Assembly (NCBI GenBank): GCA_964579675.1
Contig: CAZOIA010000187.1
Coordinates: 1 to 10,675 of the forward strand
Source: CAZOIA01 sp964579675
GTDB taxonomy: Bacteria; Planctomycetota; Phycisphaerae; UBA1845; PWPN01
DNA length: 10,675 bases
Direction of reading: 5' to 3'
Positions 1 to 5,425 of this stretch are shown piece by piece. How positions within the stretch are numbered: the stretch's first letter is position 1; every line of letters starts with the position of its first letter. The notes beneath the pieces are model-generated. The model did not search any database. It was given only the letters and a program-made list of their open reading frames with translations, and had not been told where the DNA came from. Made by a program: the position numbers and the translations under genes.

Positions 1-3000
1 AAGAAGCCGGAGACGATCAACTACCGGACCTACCGCCCGGAGAAGGACGGTCTGTTCTGCGAGCGGATCTTCGGCCCGGAGCGTGATTGGGAATGCGCCT
101 GCGGCAAATACAAAGGGACTAAGCACAAAGGGATAATCTGCGATCGTTGCGGCGTGAAGGTCACGCATTCGCGGGTGCGCCGCAAGCGGATGGGCCACAT
201 CAACCTGGCGGCCCCGATCGTACACATCTGGTTTTTCAAGGCGATGCCCAGCCGCCTGGGCAACCTGCTTGACGTGAAGACCGGCGACCTGGAGAAGGTG
301 ATCTACTTCCAGGATTACATAGTGGTGGATCCTCTGGAATCATCCCTCAAGCAGAAGCAATTGCTCAACGAGGAGGAGTACCGGGCGGCGCGGGAGAAGT
401 ACGGGGACCATGGTTTTGTGGCCCAGACCGGGGCCGAGGCGGTAAAGAACCTGCTTCGGACTCTGGATCTGGCCCAACTCGGCACCGAGTTGCGCGAGGC
501 GATCAACAAGACGAACAGCAAGCAGAAGCTGAAGGACTTGTGCAAGCGGCTGAAGATCGTGGAGAGTCTGCGGCACAGCGGCAACGAAGCGGACTGGATG
601 GTGATGGAGGTGATTCCGGTGATTCCGCCGGACTTGCGTCCGCTGGTGCTCCTGGAGAGCGGCAACTTCGCGACGAGCGACCTGAATGACCTGTACCGTC
701 GGATCATCAACCGGAACAACCGGCTCAAGAAGCTGGTGGACCTGAACGCGCCGGAGGTGATCATTCGCAACGAAAAGCGGATGTTGCAGCAGGCGGTGGA
801 CGCGTTGTTCGACAACGGCCGGTGCCGCCGCCCGGTGCTGGGCAGCAGCAACCGCCCGCTCAAGTCGCTGACGGACATGATCAAGGGCAAGCAGGGCCGA
901 TTCCGCGAGAACCTCCTCGGCAAGCGGGTCGACTACTCGGCGCGGTCGGTGATCGTGGTGGGGCCGGAGTTAAGCCTGCACCAGTGCGGCCTGCCCAAGA
1001 AGATCGCCCTGGAGCTCTATCAGCCGTTCATCATCCGCAAACTGAAGGAACGAGGCCTGGCAGACACGATCAAGAGCGCCAAGAAGATGCTCGAGCGGCG
1101 GGATCAGGAGATCTGGGACATTCTGGAGGAGGTGATAGTCAATCACCCGGTACTGCTGAACCGTGCCCCGACGCTGCACCGGATGGGTATTCAGGCGTTT
1201 GAGCCGGTGCTGGTGGAAGGCAACGCGATCCGCATCCACCCGCTGGTGTGCAAAGGTTTCAACGCTGACTTCGACGGTGACCAGATGGCGGTGCACCTGC
1301 CGCTGTCGATCGAGGCTCAGACCGAGGCCCACGTGTTGATGATGTCCACGAACAACATCTTCAGCCCGGCCAACGGAAGCCCGATCATGTCACCTTCGCA
1401 GGACATCGTGATGGGGATCTTCTACCTGACGTGCGAGCACTCGCCCAGGCTACCGGGGACGGAGGCCAGGGTTCCGAGCTTCTGCGACACGCACGAGGCG
1501 ATGATGGCCTACGCGCAGGGGAAGGTCACCGTCCACGAGAAGATCCGGTGCCGGATCGATCGGGACCAGGTGGTGGCGTCGCAGGAAGCCGACCCCGAGA
1601 CGTTACCGGCGAACCGCGCGGTGGAGACGACGATCGGCCGGTTGATCTTCAACGACATCCTGCCTCCCGAGATGCCGATGTACAACTACCCGTTGAGCCA
1701 GAAGGGTGCGGGCCGGGTAATCGCCGACTGCCACTATTTGCTCGGGCGGGCGGCGACGACCGACCTGCTCGACGGGATCAAGGAGCTGGGGTTCAAGAGC
1801 AGCACGCTGGCGGGATTGTCTTTCGGCCTCCACGATCTGCGGGTGCCGGCCGCCAAGCCGAAGATCATCGCCGCCGCCCAGAAGACCGTGGACCGGATCG
1901 AGCGGGGGTACCAGCATGGCGCGATCACGCCGATGGAGCGGCACAATCAGTTGATCGACGTGTGGGTCCACGCCCGGGAGCTGGTCACCGAAGAAATGAT
2001 GAAGGAGCTCCAGCACGACCGGCGGGACGAGGAAGGGAGCTACCTGACGGCGAACGACGAGCGAGGCACCTTCTACCTGAACCCGATCTTCCTGATGACG
2101 GACTCGGGTGCTCGCGGCTCGGTGGATCAGATCCGGCAGTTGGCGGGGATGCGTGCTCTGATGGCCAAGCCCTCGGGAGAGATCATCGAGACGCCGATCA
2201 AGAGCAACTTCCGCGAGGGGCTGACGGTGCTGGAGTATTTCAGCTCCACCCACGGGGCGCGGAAGGGACTGGCCGATACCGCGCTCAAAACCGCGGATTC
2301 GGGTTACCTGACCCGGAAGCTGGCCGACGTTGCCCAGAACGTGATTGTGAACCAGTTGGACTGCGGCACGATCAACGGTATCACCAAGGGCGCAATCTAC
2401 AAGGGTGAAGAGGTGGCGGTCCCGTTGCGCGAGAGCATCATCGGACGCAGCGCGCGGGATTCAATTCGCAACCCGGTGACGGACGAATTGATCGTGGCCG
2501 AGAATCAGATCATCACCCGTCAGGTCGCCGACAAGATCGAGGAGCTGGGTCTGGATACGATTCGCGTCCGGAGCCCGCTGACTTGCGAGAGTCCGCTGGG
2601 GATCTGTGGCGCCTGTTACGGCGTTGACATGTCCACGGGCAAACCGGTTGAGGAAGGGATGGCGGTTGGGATCCTGGCCGCCCAGTCGATCGGCGAGCCG
2701 GGGACGCAACTGACGATGCGCACGTTCCATACCGGAGGCGTGGCGACGCGGGCGGTGGTGGAGAACGAACTCCTGAACGCTCATCCCGGCAAGGTCGTCT
2801 TCCACGACCTGAACGCGGTTGAGGTACAGTCCGTGGGCGACACGCCGAGCCGCGTGGTTACACTCAAACGCAACGGGGAGATCGCCATCAATGACGAGAA
2901 GGGTCGTGAACTCGAGCGATACAAGGTCCCCTATGGTGCCGAAATCCTCGTGAAGGCGGGCGACGAGGTATCCTCCCGCACCCGACTGGCGACGTGGGAC

Positions 3001-4314
3001 CCACACTTGACGCCGATCCTGGCGGAGGTGGGTGGGTTCGTGCGGTTCCATGACGTTACCGAGGGCGAGACCGTCCGTCTGGAGCAGGAGCGGGCCGGTG
3101 CGAAGTACATCGTGATCGAGCACAAGGGCGAGAAGCATCCCCAGATCATCATCGAGGATCGCGAAGGCAACGTGCTGGACTACCACTATCTGCCGGCGAA
3201 GGGACGGATCGAGGTGGCCGAGGGCGATGAAATCCACCCGGGCACCCTGCTGGCCCGTCAGCCCCGGGCGATCGCCGGAACACAGGATATCACGGGCGGT
3301 CTGCCGCGGGTCACCGAGATCTTCGAGGCCCGCAAGCCGAAGGAACCGGCGGTGATGGGAGAGATCTCTGGTGCCGTCGAGATCCGTGCCGACAGGCGAC
3401 GCGGCAAGATGACGATAATCGTCCGCTCCGAAAGCGGCATGGAGAAGGAACACCACGTTCCTCAGGACAAGCAGGTGCTCGTGCACGCAGGCGACTATGT
3501 GGTGGCGGGCGACCCGCTGGTCGATGGACCGCTCGTTCCCCACGACATCCTGCGGATCAAGGGCGAAGAGGCCCTGCAGGCTTACCTGCTCGCCGAGATT
3601 CAGGCGGTTTATCGCAGCCAGAACGTCTCCATCAATGACAAGCACCTCGAGATCATCCTGATGCAGATGCTGCGCAAGGTGAGAATCGACTCGCCGGGCG
3701 ACAGCGATTTCCTGCTCAGCGAGGTGGTGGATAAGTTCAGGTTCCGGGCTGAGAACGAACGTCTCGCCCGGAGCGTCAAGAGCAAGGATCCCGGCGACAG
3801 TGAGTTGACCGCCGGCGATATCATCCCGAAGAGCGAGTTCGAGGAACTCGTGGCCAGGATCGAGGAGGCAGGCGGGAGCCCACCGACCAAAGACCGGAGG
3901 CCCAAGCCGGCGACGGCCAAGACGTTGTTGCTGGGGATCACCAAGGCTTCACTGCAGAGCGAGTCGTTCATTTCCGCAGCCTCCTTCCAGGAGACCACCA
4001 AGGTGTTGACCGAGGCGTCGATCAGCGGGTCGTCGGATCAGTTGGTTGGCCTGAAGGAGAACGTGATTCTGGGGCACCTGATCCCCGCGGGGACGGCATT
4101 CAAACCGCATTTGGACCTGCGGGTCCGTCACCTGGCCGAGCCGGTACCCGAGCGCGAGGTGGAGCCGGCGGAGGCTCACGCGATGATGCAGGAAGCCTCC
4201 GCTACGGTGGCGGAGATGGCGTCCGCGGGGGTCCCGGCGGCATCGGCCGGAAGCGACGAGGACCTCAACCCGATCGAGCAGCAGCGGGACCAGTCGCACG
4301 CAAGCAGCATTTGA
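1..4314 (+). CDS. rpoC: RNA polymerase subunit beta' (5' end cut by window)
   Basis: Encodes the largest catalytic subunit of RNA polymerase, which acts in the cytoplasm within the alpha2-beta-beta'-omega core. The frame is open from base 1; the first visible residues KKPETINYR match E. coli beta' from about residue 39, so about 38 residues lie outside the window. The first ATG, at 154, is internal. In window numbering I see zinc site 1 (C32, C34, C47, C50), the catalytic NADFDGDQM at 421-429, zinc site 2 (C788, C862, C869, C872) and the trigger-loop MRTFHTGG at 906-913 with His910. The long SI3 insertion follows at about 917-1090, as in Proteobacteria and unlike Firmicutes. About 50 extra residues at about 1258-1306 precede the conserved LLLGITKAS, and a poorly conserved acidic tail ends the protein. 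All key residues are intact. It is probably co-transcribed with rpsL, 84 bases downstream; rpoB is expected just upstream, outside the window. Confidence 0.98.
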   Translation, partial: KKPETINYRTYRPEKDGLFCERIFGPERDWECACGKYKGTKHKGIICDRCGVKVTHSRVRRKRMGHINLAAPIVHIWFFKAMPSRLGNLLDVKTGDLEKVIYFQDYIVVDPLESSLKQKQLLNEEEYRAAREKYGDHGFVAQTGAEAVKNLLRTLDLAQLGTELREAINKTNSKQKLKDLCKRLKIVESLRHSGNEADWMVMEVIPVIPPDLRPLVLLESGNFATSDLNDLYRRIINRNNRLKKLVDLNAPEVIIRNEKRMLQQAVDALFDNGRCRRPVLGSSNRPLKSLTDMIKGKQGRFRENLLGKRVDYSARSVIVVGPELSLHQCGLPKKIALELYQPFIIRKLKERGLADTIKSAKKMLERRDQEIWDILEEVIVNHPVLLNRAPTLHRMGIQAFEPVLVEGNAIRIHPLVCKGFNADFDGDQMAVHLPLSIEAQTEAHVLMMSTNNIFSPANGSPIMSPSQDIVMGIFYLTCEHSPRLPGTEARVPSFCDTHEAMMAYAQGKVTVHEKIRCRIDRDQVVASQEADPETLPANRAVETTIGRLIFNDILPPEMPMYNYPLSQKGAGRVIADCHYLLGRAATTDLLDGIKELGFKSSTLAGLSFGLHDLRVPAAKPKIIAAAQKTVDRIERGYQHGAITPMERHNQLIDVWVHARELVTEEMMKELQHDRRDEEGSYLTANDERGTFYLNPIFLMTDSGARGSVDQIRQLAGMRALMAKPSGEIIETPIKSNFREGLTVLEYFSSTHGARKGLADTALKTADSGYLTRKLADVAQNVIVNQLDCGTINGITKGAIYKGEEVAVPLRESIIGRSARDSIRNPVTDELIVAENQIITRQVADKIEELGLDTIRVRSPLTCESPLGICGACYGVDMSTGKPVEEGMAVGILAAQSIGEPGTQLTMRTFHTGGVATRAVVENELLNAHPGKVVFHDLNAVEVQSVGDTPSRVVTLKRNGEIAINDEKGRELERYKVPYGAEILVKAGDEVSSRTRLATWDPHLTPILAEVGGFVRFHDVTEGETVRLEQERAGAKYIVIEHKGEKHPQIIIEDREGNVLDYHYLPAKGRIEVAEGDEIHPGTLLARQPRAIAGTQDITGGLPRVTEIFEARKPKEPAVMGEISGAVEIRADRRRGKMTIIVRSESGMEKEHHVPQDKQVLVHAGDYVVAGDPLVDGPLVPHDILRIKGEEALQAYLLAEIQAVYRSQNVSINDKHLEIILMQMLRKVRIDSPGDSDFLLSEVVDKFRFRAENERLARSVKSKDPGDSELTAGDIIPKSEFEELVARIEEAGGSPPTKDRRPKPATAKTLLLGITKASLQSESFISAASFQETTKVLTEASISGSSDQLVGLKENVILGHLIPAGTAFKPHLDLRVRHLAEPVPEREVEPAEAHAMMQEASATVAEMASAGVPAASAGSDEDLNPIEQQRDQSHASSI

Positions 4315-4398
4315 CTGGAGTTACCCGTCGCTGTGCGGTATGATTCGTTGCCTGGGCCCGGGCAGGGCCGGGCACCCTGATGAAACTCGAGGATGTCA

Positions 4399-4791
4399 AT
4401 GCCAACGATCAATCAACTGGTCCGGCGCGGGCGAAAGAAACAGCCTCGCAAGTCCAAGGTACGCGACATTGATCAGTGTCCGCAGAAGCGCGGGGTCTGC
4501 CTGATTGTCAAGACTCAGACCCCCAAGAAGCCCAACTCCGCCCTGCGCAAGGTTGCGCGGGTCCGGCTGACCAACGGGAAGGAAATCACCGGCTACATAC
4601 CTGGAATCGATCACAATCTCCAGGAGCACTCGATCGTGCTGGTCCGCGGCGGCAGGGTGCGTGATTTGCCCGGCGTTCGGTACCACGTTATTCGGGGGGC
4701 GCTTGACTGCGCCGCCGTGCAAGTGGACAAGGGAGGTCGGCTGCGGAATCGTGGGCGAAGCAAGTACGGCGTGAAGCGGGGTAGGAAATAA
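4399..4791 (+). CDS. rpsL: Ribosomal protein S12 (uS12)
   Basis: Encodes the 30S protein at the decoding centre, which controls translational accuracy. The 130-residue product begins MPTINQLVR and carries CPQKRGVC (27-34), TPKKPNSALRK (41-51), HNLQEHS (72-78), RGGRV-DLPGVRYH (83-96) and the SKYGVKR tail. I chose the ATG at 4399 rather than the one two codons upstream (4393) because GAGG at 4389-4392 lies six bases before it but directly abuts 4393, and because the family starts at MPT. Numbering matches E. coli: Lys43 is kept, but position 88 is Arg instead of Lys (codon CGT, 4660-4662); Asp89, the methylthiolation site in E. coli, is present. A short insertion of about six residues precedes RSKYG. 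The spacer after rpoC holds a GC-rich hairpin (4356-4373) without a T-run, so readthrough from rpoC is expected. No rpsG follows. Confidence 0.97.
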   Translation: MPTINQLVRRGRKKQPRKSKVRDIDQCPQKRGVCLIVKTQTPKKPNSALRKVARVRLTNGKEITGYIPGIDHNLQEHSIVLVRGGRVRDLPGVRYHVIRGALDCAAVQVDKGGRLRNRGRSKYGVKRGRK

Positions 4792-4877
4792 TCGGGCGGT
4801 ATCGACGGCCGCAGTGGTTGTCGCGGTGCGAGGAACGGGGCCTCCGGGTCGATATTCAATCATGACTGAATGGCCGG

Positions 4878-4918
4878 CGCCCGGGCCGGCGGTTTGGCCT
4901 GCGCCGGCGGGGCGTTTT
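4878..4918 (+). terminator. Intrinsic terminator after rpsL
   Basis: CGCCC (4878-4882) pairs with GGGCG (4910-4914) and GCCGGC (4885-4890) pairs with GCCGGC (4903-4908), separated by a small GG/G internal loop and closing a 12-base loop. TTTT (4915-4918) follows the stem directly. A competing fold pairs GCCGGCGC (4873-4880) with GCGCCGGC (4901-4908). It lies about 86 bases after the rpsL stop and before the next promoter, so it probably ends the rpoC-rpsL transcript. The T-run is short, as is usual in GC-rich genomes. Confidence 0.6.
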
Positions 4919-4942
4919 CCTCAGGTTTTGTGCAGATTTGGT

Positions 4943-4971
4943 TTGCCAGTATTCGATGATTGACGTATAAA
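4943..4971 (+). promoter_or_regulatory. Sigma70-like promoter for candidate RNA
   Basis: TTGCCA (4943-4948) matches the -35 consensus at five of six positions. A spacer of exactly 17 bases follows, then TATAAA (4966-4971), which matches the -10 consensus at five of six. The surroundings (about 4950-4980) are a clear AT-rich patch in an otherwise GC-rich sequence, and a start near 4978-4981 is predicted. No protein gene lies downstream on this strand; the next feature is a hairpin-rich stretch ending in a terminator-like stem. Function is inferred from the motif only. Confidence 0.55.
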
Positions 4972-5184
4972 TAAGATAGCAACTGGCAAGCCGTTCGATA
5001 GCATTTCTCTTTCGAACTCTTCGGGGTTTCATGGGGGAAAGGGTCGGACGGCGGCCGAGAGTCCTTCTTGCAAGGACACCATGCGGGCCCACCGACGGCG
5101 GTTGGTGGGCAGGGCAAAGCCCGGCGACATCGGCCAGCGGCCGAAGGCATGCCGGTGCGATGACCCGGGGTAGTTCTTGCCCAG

Positions 5185-5229
5185 AAAGGAGGTGGTCCGT
5201 TGAATTATCGCATAGGTGAGCTGCCGTAG
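5185..5229 (+). other. Very long Shine-Dalgarno-like site with 9-codon ORF
   Basis: AAAGGAGGTGGTCC (5185-5198) can pair over 14 consecutive bases, one of them G-U, with the usual bacterial 16S rRNA 3' tail (GGAUCACCUCCUUU). Seven bases after its AGGAGG core stands a TTG (5200-5202), which opens a frame reading MNYRIGELP and ends at TAG (5227-5229). The stop lies inside the 13-bp hairpin at 5220-5258, and the terminator-like stem follows. This is the order expected of a leader peptide with an attenuator, but no gene follows on this strand. It may instead be a ribosome-binding decoy. Translation is unproven. Confidence 0.3.
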
Positions 5230-5271
5230 GGCGGCCAACGCAGCTGCCCTGCGGCAGCCACATCAGATTCA

Positions 5272-5307
5272 GGGGTCCCCGACCGGTTGGCCGGGGACCC
5301 CGCTTTA
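5272..5307 (+). terminator. Strong terminator-like hairpin
   Basis: GGGGTCCCCG (5272-5281) pairs perfectly with CGGGGACCCC (5292-5301); CC/GG inside the loop (5283-5284/5289-5290) extends it around GGTT. GCTTTAG follows on the plus strand. The T-run is poor, but the stem is very stable and lies where the candidate RNA would need to end. On the minus strand it lies about 125 bases past the rhamnosidase stop and could also limit readthrough from that side, although no T-run follows there. Confidence 0.5.
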
Positions 5308-5425
5308 GTGCGCCGGGGCATGGGGTGGGTCTCGAAGGTGGAGGTCCTCTACGGACCGATATCACCGGACCGCGAGCCGAGACAGATCGGTCTCCTCCGT
5401 GTTTGCCGGGGTGAGGTGGCTGGCT

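Larger units (their letters stand above)
4979..5307 (+). ncRNA. Candidate structured non-coding RNA (family not recognised)
   Basis: This stretch of about 330 bases lies between a good promoter and a strong terminator-like hairpin and carries no convincing protein gene. Hairpins seen directly: 5014-5019/5024-5029 closing a C(UUCG)G tetraloop; GTCCTT/AAGGAC at 5061-5066/5072-5077; a 10-bp stem with a GGCG loop at 5087-5096/5101-5110 (one G-U pair); CGGCC/GGCCG at 5131-5135/5139-5143, which can be enclosed by CCGGC/GCCGG (5121-5125/5151-5155); a 13-bp stem at 5220-5232/5246-5258 with one wobble pair; and the final stem at 5272-5301. I looked for the conserved cores of RNase P RNA, tmRNA, SRP RNA and the c-di-GMP-I riboswitch and did not find them. 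It could be a trans-acting RNA or an orphan leader left after a gene was lost. High GC makes some pairing expected by chance, so compensatory changes in relatives would be needed for proof. Confidence 0.45.

Noticed and set aside
2461..3645. Long open frame of 394 codons on the minus strand
   Set aside because: It lies fully opposite the conserved rpoC coding sequence; high third-position GC of rpoC creates open antisense frames. The translation resembles no family.
4311..4344. TTGACT and TATGAT as an internal promoter before rpsL
   Set aside because: The two hexamers are 22 bases apart, too far for a normal sigma70 promoter, and no extended -10 TG is present.
5200..5226. MNYRIGEL resembles the N-terminus of MerR-type regulators
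   Set aside because: The match is only about eight residues and a stop follows at once; no helix-turn-helix remnant can be read in any frame downstream.
4979..5307. RNase P RNA, tmRNA, SRP RNA or a c-di-GMP-I riboswitch
   Set aside because: The conserved cores (RNase P GAGGAAAGUCC and ACAGAA; tmRNA T-arm and CCA end; SRP GGAAGCAGCC; riboswitch GGCAAACC pairing) are absent. A short GGGCAAAGCCC at 5112-5122 is only a local hairpin.
5379..5394. GAGAC/GTCTC hairpin as terminator of the rhamnosidase gene
   Set aside because: The stem is only five pairs and no T-run follows on the minus strand.
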